Source of the DNA: Deltaproteobacteria bacterium
Lineage (GTDB): Bacteria > Myxococcota_A > UBA9160 > UBA4427
Direction: 5' to 3'
DNA length: 64,000 bases
NCBI GenBank assembly: GCA_002691205.1
Contig: NZHD01000085.1
Location: 28,334-92,333 of the forward strand
Shown here: in pieces, positions 42,419 through 52,220 of the stretch
How the letters are laid out: the number at the start of each line of letters is the position of its first letter
Position numbering within the stretch: position 1 is the stretch's first letter
Made by a program: the position numbers and the translations under genes
The notes under the pieces: model-generated
The model's database searches: none
Seen by the model: only the letters and a program-made list of their open reading frames with translations
Told to the model about the DNA's origin: nothing

Positions 42419-42749
42419 CTCTTTAAAGATAATGGGTCTTTTTGGCAACACGTCGAGGGCAATGCTGGCTTTAAGAGGTGCTTTCACCGTCTAAAACTGG
42501 ACGGAAGAGAAAGCCCAAACCCCCGTTCTATATGCATTTTTTAATTTCGGAGTTGTTTGTAAAGCCACTGGGTCATGAAAAATGCGGCTCTAAGTCGACT
42601 GAGGCCACTGTATGCGGTTTGGTGCGTTCCATGGGGTCCCGGGAGGCTCTGGCTGCGATAAGCTCACGCCTTTACCCACGCGCGGGCCGCTGGGGGGAAC
42701 TTCGGTCCATCGCCGTCGAAGACAAATTTGACCACGAGTCGGGGGGGTT
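42419..42749. other. spacer upstream of inositol-3-phosphate synthase
   Basis: A 331-base region holding no recognisable gene. It changes from AT-rich (42520-42560) to GC-rich (42600-42740) in its second half. A leader and promoter for the inositol synthase gene are expected here; I see no clear -35/-10 pair. Confidence 0.4.
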
Positions 42750-43853
42750 ATGAGCAAGATTAAGGTTGCCATTGTAGGTGTAGGGAACTGTGCGAGTTCT
42801 CTCGTCCAAGGAATTCAGTATTACGCCGAGCGGACTCCGGAAGAGGCCATCGGTCTCATGAACTGGGATATCGGCGGGTATAAGCCGAGCGATCTTGACG
42901 TCGTGGCTGCCTTTGACGTCGACGTCCGTAAAGTTGGAAAAGATATTGCTGAGGCGATTTACGAAGCGCCCAACTGCACAACCATTTTCTGTGACAACGT
43001 GCCGAAGACAGGAGTTCGGGTCAGCATGGGCTGTACTCTGGACGGCGTCGCTCCTCATATGTCGGATCATGCTGAGGGGCGAACTTTTTTGCCTTCGGAC
43101 GATCCTGAGGCTACGCAGCATGAGATTGTTGAGACTTTGGTCCAATCGGGCACGGATGTACTCATCAACTACCTGCCTGTTGGTTCGGAAGAGGCCGCTC
43201 GTTTTTATGCAGAGTGTGCCCTAGAAGCCGGTGTTGCCCTCGTGAACTGCATGCCGGTATTCATCGTGAGTGATCCGGCCTTTTCGAAGCGTTTCGAAGA
43301 CAAGGGAATTCCGATTGTAGGTGATGACATCAAGGCTCAATTGGGCGCGACGATTACCCATCGAACCTTGACGGATCTTTTCGCAAAGCGGGGCGTCAAG
43401 CTTGAGAGGACCTACCAGCTCAATACAGGTGGCAACACAGACTTTCTGAACATGCTCAATCGCGATCGCCTGGCGAGTAAAAAAGAATCAAAGACGGAGG
43501 CCGTGCAATCGGTAGCGAGCGAGCGTATGGCCGATGACAATATTCATGTAGGCCCGAGCGACTATGTGCCGTGGCAAAATGACAATAAAGTTTGCTTCCT
43601 TCGCATGGAAGGCAAGCTCTTCGGAGACGTTCCCATGAACCTTGAGCTTCGCCTGTCTGTTGAAGACTCGCCAAATTCGGGTGGGGTGTCGATTGACGCT
43701 ATTCGATGCGCGAAGGTTGCGATTGATCGCGGCGTAGGTGGAATTTTGCATTCGCCTTCTTCCTACTTCATGAAGCATCCTCCTGTTCAGGTGACGGATG
43801 ATCAAGCCTATACCCATGTCCAAGACTTCATTGCCGGAGAAAGAGAGCGCTAG
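42750..43853 (+). CDS. ino1: inositol-3-phosphate synthase (bacterial/actinobacterial type)
   Basis: This 367-residue enzyme turns glucose 6-phosphate into 1D-myo-inositol 3-phosphate using NAD. The Rossmann site is [39 protein letters not shown], the lysine-containing [17 protein letters not shown] and [14 protein letters not shown] form the active site. The length and the [10 protein letters not shown] opening fit the short prokaryotic form. Inositol phosphate feeds phosphatidylinositol, di-myo-inositol phosphate or mycothiol-type compounds. No CDP-inositol or PI synthase gene is nearby. The start ATG 42750 follows a G-rich stretch. Confidence 0.95.
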   Translation: MSKIKVAIVGVGNCASSLVQGIQYYAERTPEEAIGLMNWDIGGYKPSDLDVVAAFDVDVRKVGKDIAEAIYEAPNCTTIFCDNVPKTGVRVSMGCTLDGVAPHMSDHAEGRTFLPSDDPEATQHEIVETLVQSGTDVLINYLPVGSEEAARFYAECALEAGVALVNCMPVFIVSDPAFSKRFEDKGIPIVGDDIKAQLGATITHRTLTDLFAKRGVKLERTYQLNTGGNTDFLNMLNRDRLASKKESKTEAVQSVASERMADDNIHVGPSDYVPWQNDNKVCFLRMEGKLFGDVPMNLELRLSVEDSPNSGGVSIDAIRCAKVAIDRGVGGILHSPSSYFMKHPPVQVTDDQAYTHVQDFIAGERER

Positions 43854-43953
43854 AGTGTTCCTCGGCAAGTCAGTTATTCAAGGCAGAGTCAATTCTGGAA
43901 CGTTCTTTTCCAGCTTGACGGGTCTTGAGTAAAGGTGGTATTTGAGAGGTCGA

Positions 43954-45888
43954 CTAGATAGCCAGAGGTGCGGGTGGACTAGGGTTTTGAACGTCTAAGA
44001 ACATTCGGCACCATAGTTCAATACACATCATGGATAGAATCGTGTAGGTGGCATCGATGGCGCCTGACTGCGTTCGTTTTTGAAGATCCCGAACAGCCTC
44101 TACATTGAACAAACCACGCTTTGACAACGAGTGCTCCGACAAGGTGTCATTAACGAGGGGCTTCAGTTCACTCCCAAGCCACGTTCGCAGAGGTACGCCG
44201 AATCCCGACTTAGTTCGATAAATAACTTGCTCAGGCAGGTAGGGCTCCATAGCTTTCTTTAGAACCCACTTGGAGACTCCGCCTCGTTGCTTGTACTGGG
44301 TGGGGAGTCGTGCGGCAAGAGAGATGAGATCGGGGTCTAACAGGGGAACACGAACTTCGATTCCTGTAGCCATGCTCATCTTGTCGAAGTAGTTCAGGTT
44401 ATGATCGGCTAAAAAATGTTTACCGTCTAGATAGAGCATGCGATTTAAGTCGGGCATGTTCGGAGGGAGTCGATCAAGTGAATGAATCAGCGGGTCAGCG
44501 TAGTCACTCGCATGTAAAGCCGAGAGCATGTCGTTACTGTAAATTTTATGAAGAAATTCTGGATCGATCCACTGGAAGTAGCTCGAGAGTCGGCTGTCAC
44601 CATCGAGGTCGGCATAGCTAAAGGCTTTGGCGATTCGTCGGAGTTGGGCTGAATTTGATGGAATCTTTCGCGCCGTACTGCGTATTGCGCGCCGAAAAAG
44701 TTGAGGCAACCAACTCCATCCCTGTTCGATCCCCAGAGCATAGTGTCGTCGGTAACCGGAGAAAATATCGTCTCCCCCGGCACCTGACAGCAGCACTTTG
44801 ATCCCGTGGTCTCGGGCGAGTTTGCAAATGAAGTAGGTGTTGATGGGCGCAAAGTCGGCCTGGGGTTCGTCAAGGTGGTAGACCATGCTCTCCACTTCGC
44901 TCGCCATTTCGGGTCCGACATAAACAGTCTCCAGGTCTACCCCGAGATGCTGGGCGACCTGACGGGCATACGGAAGGTCTTCGGCCCAGCCTTCGTCAGC
45001 AAAGGATTTGTCGTTGAAGCCGATCGTGAAGCATTTAAAATCTTGATCCGGGGCTGCTTTTCTAGCGAGAGCAACGACCGCACTAGAGTCGAGGCCGCCT
45101 GAGAGGAGAGCCCCGATGGGTACATCGGAGACCATCTGGCGTTCGACGGCGGTTTCGACAGATTCACGGACGGACTCGATGGCTTCCTGTTCCGTCATGG
45201 GAACGATGGCTTGATCGTATGGAAGATCATAAAAGCACCATCGTTTAACGATCCGTCCGAACTTAATACGAAGAGCGAATCCAGGTTCCAGTTTTTTGAT
45301 ACTTTTCAACATGGTGGAGGGGGCTGGGCACCAGAGGTAAGTCAAATAACTGTGGATGGCTTGATGATCCAACTCTCTGTCTACGTGAGGGCTTTGAAGA
45401 AGAGCTTTAAGTTCACTTGCAAACAGGAAGCCTCGATCAGATTCGCAATAGTAAAGGGGTTTTACTCCGACGCCATCTCGAGCGACCAGAAGACTCTTAT
45501 CTCGAGAGTCCCAGATCGCGAAAGCATACATGCCGTTTAGGCGAGAGAAGATACCTTCTCCGTAGCGGAGGTAGAGGTTTAAGATAACTTCTGTATCAGA
45601 GTCGCTCTTAAACGCATGTCCAGAGCCTTCCAAGCGCTTTCGACATTCTCTGTAATTGAAAATTTCGCCATTGAAAACGATTGCGACTTGACCCGTTTCG
45701 TCCCACATGGGTTGCCGGCCTCTCGGCGACAAGTCAATAATCGAGAGTCGTCTGTGGGATAGGCCAAGCCTGTTTTCCGCATCAAAGAGTTCACCGTAGT
45801 CGTCTGGACCACGATGTGCGAGAGACTGGTTCATGGCGTGGAGGAGAGGCTTCGGGTAGTCGCCTATAAACCCCGCTATTCCGCACAT
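43954..45888 (-). CDS. asnB: asparagine synthase (glutamine-hydrolysing)
   Basis: A 644-residue AsnB-type amidotransferase. Cys2 (MCGIAGF) is the glutaminase nucleophile, with HRGPDD and the DVPIGALLSGGLDSSAVV pyrophosphatase loop next. LSGAGGDDIFSGYRRHY is the acceptor site. Such genes often serve in synthesis of exopolysaccharide or lipid-carrier glycans (XrtA-linked AsnB) rather than amino-acid supply; the neighbouring PaaK-like ligase fits that. Both genes run together on the minus strand, separated by 70 bases. Product in this organism is uncertain. Confidence 0.94.
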   Translation of the reverse strand: MCGIAGFIGDYPKPLLHAMNQSLAHRGPDDYGELFDAENRLGLSHRRLSIIDLSPRGRQPMWDETGQVAIVFNGEIFNYRECRKRLEGSGHAFKSDSDTEVILNLYLRYGEGIFSRLNGMYAFAIWDSRDKSLLVARDGVGVKPLYYCESDRGFLFASELKALLQSPHVDRELDHQAIHSYLTYLWCPAPSTMLKSIKKLEPGFALRIKFGRIVKRWCFYDLPYDQAIVPMTEQEAIESVRESVETAVERQMVSDVPIGALLSGGLDSSAVVALARKAAPDQDFKCFTIGFNDKSFADEGWAEDLPYARQVAQHLGVDLETVYVGPEMASEVESMVYHLDEPQADFAPINTYFICKLARDHGIKVLLSGAGGDDIFSGYRRHYALGIEQGWSWLPQLFRRAIRSTARKIPSNSAQLRRIAKAFSYADLDGDSRLSSYFQWIDPEFLHKIYSNDMLSALHASDYADPLIHSLDRLPPNMPDLNRMLYLDGKHFLADHNLNYFDKMSMATGIEVRVPLLDPDLISLAARLPTQYKQRGGVSKWVLKKAMEPYLPEQVIYRTKSGFGVPLRTWLGSELKPLVNDTLSEHSLSKRGLFNVEAVRDLQKRTQSGAIDATYTILSMMCIELWCRMFLDVQNPSPPAPLAI

Positions 45889-45958
45889 AGAGTGATTCTC
45901 CTGCGTTGCGGTTCGTGCATCAGGGATTCTTTCGTTTTCTGTAGAGGCCTTAATCGTG

Positions 45959-47341
45959 TCATTGGGCCAGCTGTCCGATCTGAGATTTCACAGCTCTGAA
46001 CTTGCCATTACGCTCGCGTGGAATTGAGTCGACATAGTGGATATCGATATGGATCTCATTCCCGAGTCGTTTTCTAATTTCGTTTAACAAGTCTCGCTCG
46101 GATTTTTCATCGAAAAGCTTATCTCTCACTAGAAGAACGTCGAGCGCCTCTTTGCTGTCTTGACGAATTTGGGCTTCTAGAATTTTAGTTTGGTTTTTAA
46201 AAATATGATCTAGACGTCCCACCATTCGCCCATCGGGAGTGACGATGAAATCTTCATTTCGACCGTCTACATCTCGGAAGACGTCCCCCGCGCGGCCGCA
46301 CGGGCAGGGCTTTTTAAGCCGAGTCCCTGAGTCACCGATTCGATATCGGAGGAAGGGAGTGGCGTCGTTGCTTAGTCCGGTCACCATGAAGGAGCCCCTC
46401 ACGAAATCGTCGGTCTCTTCTTCAACTTCAACCTCAACGATGCAGAATTCCATATCAACATGAAGGTTATGTTCTCGACATTCAGTCATAGAGACAGTGA
46501 ATTCACTCGTCCCATAACGATCCCAGACCTGGGTGCCGAATGCTTCTTCGATGGTTTTGCGTTGGAATGCGAGAAGGGATTCGGAGGATGTAAAAATAGC
46601 TTTGACTTGACCCTCTGGAAGGGTTTGTCCGGTTTCAATCATCGCGCGTCCTACCAGATGCAAAGCGGAAGGATAGCCGAGGATATACTTGGCCCGACTT
46701 TTTTGAATAGCAGAGATATATTGCTCAAGATTTCGGGGAGTCATGTGATACACCGAGAACAGAGTTTGCCTTCCATAGGCATTGTGTCGCCAGAAGGGTG
46801 CTTCACTTTGTGAAAAAGGAACGATCGACTGGCCGTTAAAGGTGAGATGCGAATCCATCAGGCGAATGCCTTTTTCCATCCTAAGCCGCCAGACGGTGGC
46901 GTACTCTTCGGCCAGTGCCTCGGGCGTGTAGTAGGTGGGCAAGGCCGTCCCAGTGGTTCCGCTGGTGATCCCGCGATTCAGGCGATATTTAGGGATGCCC
47001 TGGGCGATGAATGTTTCCGAGGCTGCACGATAGGTTTTCTTATCCAGGGGTGGGATCGTAGAGAGTGTTTCCGTAATGGCTTGGAAGGGGTCTTTTGCAC
47101 TCGAAGGAGGTGGGATCTGACCATAATGGGGCACGTTCATTCGGGCATGTTCTACTAAACGCGTTAACCGGTCGCGCTGAAGTGCGTGTAAATCTTCGAT
47201 GGGATAGTGGATGGTTTCATTCCACTCTTTCAGCGTCCTGTGAAAATGTCGTGTGTACCGACTGTGAATTCGTGAATATCCAGCGAAAGTACACGCAAGG
47301 TTCTGTCCAAAGATCGGGAGTGCATCATATATTCGACTCAT
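45959..47341 (-). CDS. PaaK/CapK-like adenylate-forming ligase
   Basis: A 460-residue protein of the phenylacetate-CoA ligase family, as found in capsule and exopolysaccharide clusters (CapK). Motifs: LNRGITSGTTGTALPTYYT (phosphate loop), IFTSSESLLAFQRKTIEEAFG followed by WDRYGTSEF (the A5-like YG-x-SE), and FLRYRIGDSGTRLKKPCPCGR. The last part carries the C-terminal lid KFRAVKSQ. It may activate a carboxylic acid for acyl transfer to a glycan. It is first in an operon with asparagine synthase. The start is ATG 47341. Confidence 0.9.
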   Translation of the reverse strand: MSRIYDALPIFGQNLACTFAGYSRIHSRYTRHFHRTLKEWNETIHYPIEDLHALQRDRLTRLVEHARMNVPHYGQIPPPSSAKDPFQAITETLSTIPPLDKKTYRAASETFIAQGIPKYRLNRGITSGTTGTALPTYYTPEALAEEYATVWRLRMEKGIRLMDSHLTFNGQSIVPFSQSEAPFWRHNAYGRQTLFSVYHMTPRNLEQYISAIQKSRAKYILGYPSALHLVGRAMIETGQTLPEGQVKAIFTSSESLLAFQRKTIEEAFGTQVWDRYGTSEFTVSMTECREHNLHVDMEFCIVEVEVEEETDDFVRGSFMVTGLSNDATPFLRYRIGDSGTRLKKPCPCGRAGDVFRDVDGRNEDFIVTPDGRMVGRLDHIFKNQTKILEAQIRQDSKEALDVLLVRDKLFDEKSERDLLNEIRKRLGNEIHIDIHYVDSIPRERNGKFRAVKSQIGQLAQ

Positions 47342-47724
47342 CGTAGGGCTTGGTCCATTGATCTCTGAATTAAAAGGTGAGACATATACGGTCTTGAACC
47401 TTTGTGCTCTTCCTATCGTATCTTGGAGGGGTTCAGATTAGAGTAACTTGGCTGAATCCGAGAAATTCCGCTCTGAGTGGAATCATCTGAGGATTTGTTT
47501 CTTTGATGGGAATTATATCATGGCTTCGGGATCTCTCAGGAATACATCCTCAGGATAGAGCCAGATTGAGGAGATATCGTTCATTTTTCAGCGAATAATT
47601 TAGAGTCGGCCCTGACCCTAAAAGCTTTTATTGCGTGACTTTAGGAGCGCTCTGAGAGTCCGAACAAATCCATTTGGCGTAGCTTTGATCTTCTAGAGTA
47701 TGGTTCGACTCTGAGGAGGTGTTG
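47342..47724. other. AT-rich divergent promoter region
   Basis: A 383-base spacer between two outward-facing genes (ligase on minus, GHMP kinase on plus). It has no coding frame I can support and is AT-rich. It must hold two promoters; no clear motif stands out. Confidence 0.4.
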
Positions 47725-48759
47725 ATGCGTCAGGTGAAGTGCGTTGCCCACGCTCGGGCAGGATTGCTCGGGAATCCGTCAGATGGATACGGAGGAAAGG
47801 CAATTGCGCTTTGTATTGCTGATTTTCATGCCCAGGTTTGCATTGAGCCCTCGGATAGGCTTCGGCTGTCCAGGGGGCTTCAGCCTGGAAGAGCTTTTGC
47901 ATCGATTGGGGCTGCGATCCGTGACGTCGGGGACTCCCGTTATGATGAGGGCGTTCGTTTATTGAGGGCTTCCATGAAAAGGTATTTTTTGGCCTTCCCG
48001 GAAAGAGCCTTTCAAGCTTCAGCGTCTCTTGAATCGAGATTCCTAATGCGGTACGAGACCGACATTCCGCGTCAAGTGGGCCTGGCTGGCTCAAGTGCCA
48101 TTGTGATTGCGGCGTTACGTGCGCTTAATGAATGGTTTGGAACAGATTTATCCTCTCAGGCGATGGCTCAAATGGCATGGTCGGCTGAAGTAGAGGACCT
48201 TGGATTTTCGGCGGGTCCTATGGACCGAATCGTTCAATCGGAAGAAGGGATTGTGGCGATGGACCTTGCTGAAGAGGGAGATTTTTCTTCATATTGGTCT
48301 TTAATCGGGGTTGAATTGCCTCCCCTCTTTATGGCTTGGGACCCCAATGGTGGAAGCCCGTCGAGTTTGGCGCATGATTCACTTAAGAAACGCTGGAGGT
48401 CGGGTGATCCCATTGTTCTCAAGGCTGTAAGCCAGTTTAGAGATTTAGTCGATGAAGGATTAATTCTTCTCAAAAAGAATAATCATGATGGCTTTCGTGA
48501 CGCGATGACACGAAATTTTCGATTGAGACAGACTATTTTTCATGTCGGGCAGATTGATCTTGAAATGGTTTCCATCGCATTAAGCTTGGGTGCTGGCGTA
48601 AAATTATGCGGTTCAGGAGGGGCTGTCATCGGTATTCCGTTTTCTGAATCAGACTTCAGTCTTCTCGAGCGAGCCTACAGGGACAAAGGGTACGAATTTA
48701 TCCGTCCAGTTCTAAAATTATCAGACAGTCATCGAAAAAGTGAGAGTCGAAATCAATGA
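47725..48759 (+). CDS. GHMP kinase, glucuronokinase-like
   Basis: A 344-residue sugar kinase of the GHMP superfamily. It opens with CVAHARAGLLGNPSDGYGGKAI, the typical start of glucuronokinases (ARVGLLGNPSD-x-YGGK), then VGLAGSSAIVIAALRALNEW (phosphate loop) and GVKLCGSGGAVIG (third motif). Plant glucuronokinase makes glucuronic acid 1-phosphate in the inositol route to UDP-glucuronate; related bacterial kinases act on other sugars such as heptose or galacturonate. ATG 47725 lies after GAGGAGGTG. It overlaps the nucleotidyltransferase gene by 4 bases. Confidence 0.9.
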   Translation: MRQVKCVAHARAGLLGNPSDGYGGKAIALCIADFHAQVCIEPSDRLRLSRGLQPGRAFASIGAAIRDVGDSRYDEGVRLLRASMKRYFLAFPERAFQASASLESRFLMRYETDIPRQVGLAGSSAIVIAALRALNEWFGTDLSSQAMAQMAWSAEVEDLGFSAGPMDRIVQSEEGIVAMDLAEEGDFSSYWSLIGVELPPLFMAWDPNGGSPSSLAHDSLKKRWRSGDPIVLKAVSQFRDLVDEGLILLKKNNHDGFRDAMTRNFRLRQTIFHVGQIDLEMVSIALSLGAGVKLCGSGGAVIGIPFSESDFSLLERAYRDKGYEFIRPVLKLSDSHRKSESRNQ

Positions 48760-49493
48760 AGGTTTATCTTCTAGCGGCTGGCTTTGCGACTCGGATGTAT
48801 CCACTCACTCGCGACATGGCGAAGCCGTTACTTGATGTCGGCGGAGCCCCCATCCTCTCTCATATTATGCGCAAGGTGGAGGACCTCCCTGATTTGACTG
48901 AGGTCGTTGTCATTGGCAATCATCGCTTTTACGATGCATTGCTGGAATGGAGAGAGTCCTGTGCTTTTCGTGTCCCCATCGTCATTTTAAACGATGGCGC
49001 GAGTGAAGCAGAGGAAAGGCTTGGCGCGGTCGGCGACTTGGCTTTTGCTCTTGAGCGTGTTCCTACCCACGGAGAAGATTTTCTCGTCATCGCAGGAGAT
49101 AATCTTTTTGATTTTGAACTATTGACTCTGTATGAAGAGTTCAAAGGTCGGAATATGCCTCTTCTCGTGACGCGTCATATTGATCACAGCCCAGGACAGA
49201 GCCCGTATAACGAGATCAGTGTCGACGTTCATGGACGAGTTTTATCTTTTCGTGAGAAGCCGCTGGATCCAGTTGGAAATCTCTCAGCCATCGCTATGTA
49301 TTTTCTCACCTCAGGGACTGAACGTAGGATTGAGCAATATTTGGCCGGAGAAGGGAATTCGGACGCTCCAGGACACTTTATAAGTTGGTTGGTTTCGAGG
49401 GTTCCCGTTTCAGCGTGTCCGATGGTGGGTACTTGGTTTGATATCGGCAGTCTGGAAAAGCTCGATGAGGCTCGAGCATTTTATCAGCCTTAA
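48756..49493 (+). CDS. sugar-1-phosphate nucleotidyltransferase
   Basis: A 245-residue enzyme of the RmlA/GalU-type nucleotidyltransferase fold that would join a sugar 1-phosphate to an NTP. The signature LLAAGFATRMYPLTRDMAKPLLDVGG holds the catalytic Arg/Lys. EDFLVIAGDNLFDFELL gives the metal-binding Asp. EKPLDP and GTWFDIGSLEKLDEA complete the site. The ATGA overlap with the GHMP kinase strongly suggests that they act in succession on one sugar. Candidate products: UDP-glucuronate or another NDP-sugar. Substrate unknown. Confidence 0.92.
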   Translation: MKVYLLAAGFATRMYPLTRDMAKPLLDVGGAPILSHIMRKVEDLPDLTEVVVIGNHRFYDALLEWRESCAFRVPIVILNDGASEAEERLGAVGDLAFALERVPTHGEDFLVIAGDNLFDFELLTLYEEFKGRNMPLLVTRHIDHSPGQSPYNEISVDVHGRVLSFREKPLDPVGNLSAIAMYFLTSGTERRIEQYLAGEGNSDAPGHFISWLVSRVPVSACPMVGTWFDIGSLEKLDEARAFYQP

Positions 49494-49635
49494 TTTGATT
49501 TATATCTTTTGCCACAGGCCTAGCAGGGGTAGGCCCGGCCCAGTCATTGAGTGGGGCACCTCATGCGCGAATCGAGTTTTCGAATCGAAGGATCAGTCTA
49601 CAGACGACCGGATTTTTTTTCGTTAGTCTATCCAG

Positions 49636-50781
49636 ATGGATCAAACGGACTCGAGCGGCAAGGCGACCCCAAAAAAGAAGAAAAGGCAAGAGCAGGAATC
49701 TGCACAGGAAGAAGTGACTGAAGTTGCAGACGATGTCCTGCGCATGCAACTGCCCATAAACATGCCAGGCTTGGGGCATGTGAATTGCTATGCCTTGATC
49801 GATAACGATGGGGCTGCCCTTGTTGATCCGGGTCTTCCTTCGGATAGTTCATTTAAGGCCCTTGAAGATCGCCTTCGACAGGCTGGGCTCAAGGTGGAGG
49901 ATTGTCATACGGTGGTGGTGACTCATTCCCACCCAGACCATTTCGGTGGCGCATCGCGCGTTTTGGAGCGTTCGAATGGTCGAATGATCGCTCATCATTC
50001 GTTTCATCTAGGGATGAGAGGCCCCGAGAAGCCCGAAGTGGCTGTTGATGATTTGCACACACATGAGCATGCGGAAAATGGTGAGTCTATTCCTGAGGAT
50101 TCCGCGAGGGCTGAAGCTCATAAGCCTTTCACGCCGGGTTATTCCTTCAGTCGAGGTCCTACGCCCTGGGGAGGTCAGGCCCCTCGCCCACCTTTTAAGA
50201 TGCGAATGAAATATGGACTGTTGCGTCTATTGGGCCGCACGTTCATGAAAATTCCGACCATCACGGATCCAGCGATTGGTGGCGATGTGATTCGGCTAGG
50301 TGGTCGTGAATTTTTTGTGGTTCATACGCCCGGACACACCGAAGATCACATCTGTCTGCACGACCCTGAAAACGGCGTATTTTTAGCGGGAGATCATGTT
50401 TTACCCAGTATTACACCTCACATTAGCGGTCTCTCCGTAGATCCAGATCCGCTTCAAGCTTTTTTTGATTCGCTGGACACAGCCGCGGCTCTAGAGCACA
50501 TCGAGACGGTGCTTCCGGCCCATGGGCATCCTTTCCCGGATTTGGCGGCAAGATGCAATAGCATCAAGGAGCATCATCACGAGAGATTGGGGAAGGTCAA
50601 AGAGATCGGCCGTGAAATCGGTCCAGCGACCGTAAACGCCATCATGCAGCACCTCTTTAGAGAACGGAGCTGGGGCTCGATGGCGGAAAGCGAAACCTAC
50701 GCTCATCTTGAGCACCTTCGCTTGCTCGGTGATATCGATGGACACAACGATGATAAGGGACAGCTGATTTACGAAATGTGA
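49636..50781 (+). CDS. MBL-fold metallo-hydrolase
   Basis: A 381-residue metallo-beta-lactamase-fold protein. The metal motif VVVTHSHPDHFGGA, the HTPGHTEDH segment, AGDHVLPS and LPAHGHPF give the expected metal ligands. A C-terminal helical domain (RLGKVKEIGREIGPATVNAIM... to LEHLRLLGDI) resembles the LACTB2-type winged-helix tail. The N-terminus is a 30-residue basic, low-complexity stretch (GKATPKKKKRQEQES). ATG 49636. Substrates of LACTB2-like proteins include RNA and acyl-CoA thioesters; here unknown. Convergent with the SDR gene. Confidence 0.93.
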   Translation: MDQTDSSGKATPKKKKRQEQESAQEEVTEVADDVLRMQLPINMPGLGHVNCYALIDNDGAALVDPGLPSDSSFKALEDRLRQAGLKVEDCHTVVVTHSHPDHFGGASRVLERSNGRMIAHHSFHLGMRGPEKPEVAVDDLHTHEHAENGESIPEDSARAEAHKPFTPGYSFSRGPTPWGGQAPRPPFKMRMKYGLLRLLGRTFMKIPTITDPAIGGDVIRLGGREFFVVHTPGHTEDHICLHDPENGVFLAGDHVLPSITPHISGLSVDPDPLQAFFDSLDTAAALEHIETVLPAHGHPFPDLAARCNSIKEHHHERLGKVKEIGREIGPATVNAIMQHLFRERSWGSMAESETYAHLEHLRLLGDIDGHNDDKGQLIYEM

Positions 50782-50831
50782 TCGAACCGCACTTTTCTGT
50801 GAAAGTCATTTTCAGAGAACTCGATACGATC

Positions 50832-51581
50832 TCAAGCCAGGGCGCCCCCGTCCACGCGGACCGTTTCGCCGTTGATATGTGCCGCATCTTCTGAGCCTAA
50901 GAATGCAATGAGGGCGGCGGCTTGTTCAGGCCCTCGAAATGTATCAAGCGGCATAATGCGCTGGAGCAATTTAGCATTGGCTCCAGCCGGGAGTTCGAAC
51001 TGCTCGTGCATGGCTGTTTTAATGGAGCCCGGACAAACTGCGTTGGCACGTAGGCCCTGTTTGCCGTACTCGACCGCGAGAGTTCGGGTCAGTGCGAGCA
51101 CTCCTCCTTTTGAAGCCGCATAGGCGGCCATCCATGGGTGACCTGAGATGGCGGCCGTTGAAACAATATTGACGATATTGCCACCGACTCCCAAGAGATG
51201 AGGAAGAGCTTGTTGGCACATCATGAAGGTGCCTGTGAGGTTAACCTCAAGGATACGGTTCCATTTTGAAAGGCTTAAGTCATGGGTGTTGTCGTAGTGA
51301 ACGATCCCGGCGATATTGCAGAGACAGTTGATCTCTCCGAATTCTTCAATGGTTTGGGCGACTGTTTCACCGATCGAGCCCGAATCTCCGATATCGCAGA
51401 TTCGGGCTAAAGCCCGTCCGCCCGACTCAATAATTGTTCGAGCCGTGGTTTCAACTCCCTCAAGATCAACGTCGGTGCAGACGACATTTCCGCCCTCTGA
51501 TGCGATTCTTTCGGCGGTGGAGCGGCCGATTCCGTTCGCAGCCCCTGTGACCAAAGCGACCTTGCCTGCAAACCTTTTCAT
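50832..51581 (-). CDS. SDR-family oxidoreductase (FabG-like)
   Basis: A 249-residue short-chain dehydrogenase using NAD(P). It has the nucleotide site VTGAANGIGRSTA, the NIAG structural motif, Ser in VSTAAISG and the active-site pair YAASKGG, and PGSIKTAMHEQF. CTDVD after strand 2 suggests NAD rather than NADP. AGGAG lies before ATG 51581. It is the last of a minus-strand run after RegA (52-base gap). Substrate unknown. Confidence 0.93.
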   Translation of the reverse strand: MKRFAGKVALVTGAANGIGRSTAERIASEGGNVVCTDVDLEGVETTARTIIESGGRALARICDIGDSGSIGETVAQTIEEFGEINCLCNIAGIVHYDNTHDLSLSKWNRILEVNLTGTFMMCQQALPHLLGVGGNIVNIVSTAAISGHPWMAAYAASKGGVLALTRTLAVEYGKQGLRANAVCPGSIKTAMHEQFELPAGANAKLLQRIMPLDTFRGPEQAAALIAFLGSEDAAHINGETVRVDGGALA

Positions 51582-51633
51582 ACGTGATCTCCTCGTTCCG
51601 TAGATCTAAGAACTGGCTTATTGACTCGTAAAG

Positions 51634-52188
51634 TTAGTTTGGCGTGTATTTTCTGAGCTTCCGCTGCAGGCTTTGTCGATGAAGTCCGAGCCTGCGTGCG
51701 GCTTGACTAATGTTTCCATCACATTCAGCGAGGACATACTCTAGGTATTCCCGTTCGTGTCGGTAAAGGCTCTGAAACTCATCGGGAATTGGAATGTCTT
51801 CATCGTCCTGATCATTTAGGAGAGCCCTTTCAAGCTGATCTGTATCGACAGGTTTAGTCAGATAGCTCGATGCGCCGAGTTTAGTGGCTCGGACCGCGGT
51901 GGCGATACTCCCATAGCCGGTGAGAACGACGATGACGGTGTCAGGCGAACGCTCTTTAATGGTGGTGATGACATCGAGCCCGCTGTCTTGCCGGATTCGT
52001 AGATCGACGATTGCAAAGTCAGGATTAAGAACGGGGGCTTCTCGTACAGATTGTAGAGTCTCGAGCCATTCAACATCGTATCCTCGATCTCGAAATTCGT
52101 CGGCGATCGTTCGTGCAAAGCGCTCATCGTCTTCTACGATGAGAAGTTTACGCTCGATCCCAGGTGTGCTGTCTTCAGGTTCATCCAA
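51634..52188 (-). CDS. regA: response regulator, RegA/ActR/PrrA type
   Basis: A 184-residue transcription regulator. The receiver has the acid pair in LLIVEDDERF, phospho-Asp62 in AIVDLRI, Thr/Lys in LTGYGS and LTKPVD (Lys112). The C-terminal Fis-type helix-turn-helix is NISQAARRLGLHRQSLQRKLRKY. In RegA/PrrA/ActR proteins this short one-domain-plus-HTH layout controls respiration, photosynthesis or carbon and nitrogen fixation under redox change. It follows the sensor gene by 32 bases. The direct targets are not in view. Confidence 0.93.
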   Translation of the reverse strand: MDEPEDSTPGIERKLLIVEDDERFARTIADEFRDRGYDVEWLETLQSVREAPVLNPDFAIVDLRIRQDSGLDVITTIKERSPDTVIVVLTGYGSIATAVRATKLGASSYLTKPVDTDQLERALLNDQDDEDIPIPDEFQSLYRHEREYLEYVLAECDGNISQAARRLGLHRQSLQRKLRKYTPN

Positions 52189-52220
52189 ATGGATTCTCCG
52201 TCCTTGCTTTGATGCGATGT

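Noticed and set aside
48756-49493. CTP:inositol-1-phosphate cytidylyltransferase, to link with inositol synthase
   Set aside because: Possible by fold, but the overlap with a GHMP kinase points to a sugar 1-phosphate, and no CDP-alcohol phosphatidyltransferase domain or gene is present.
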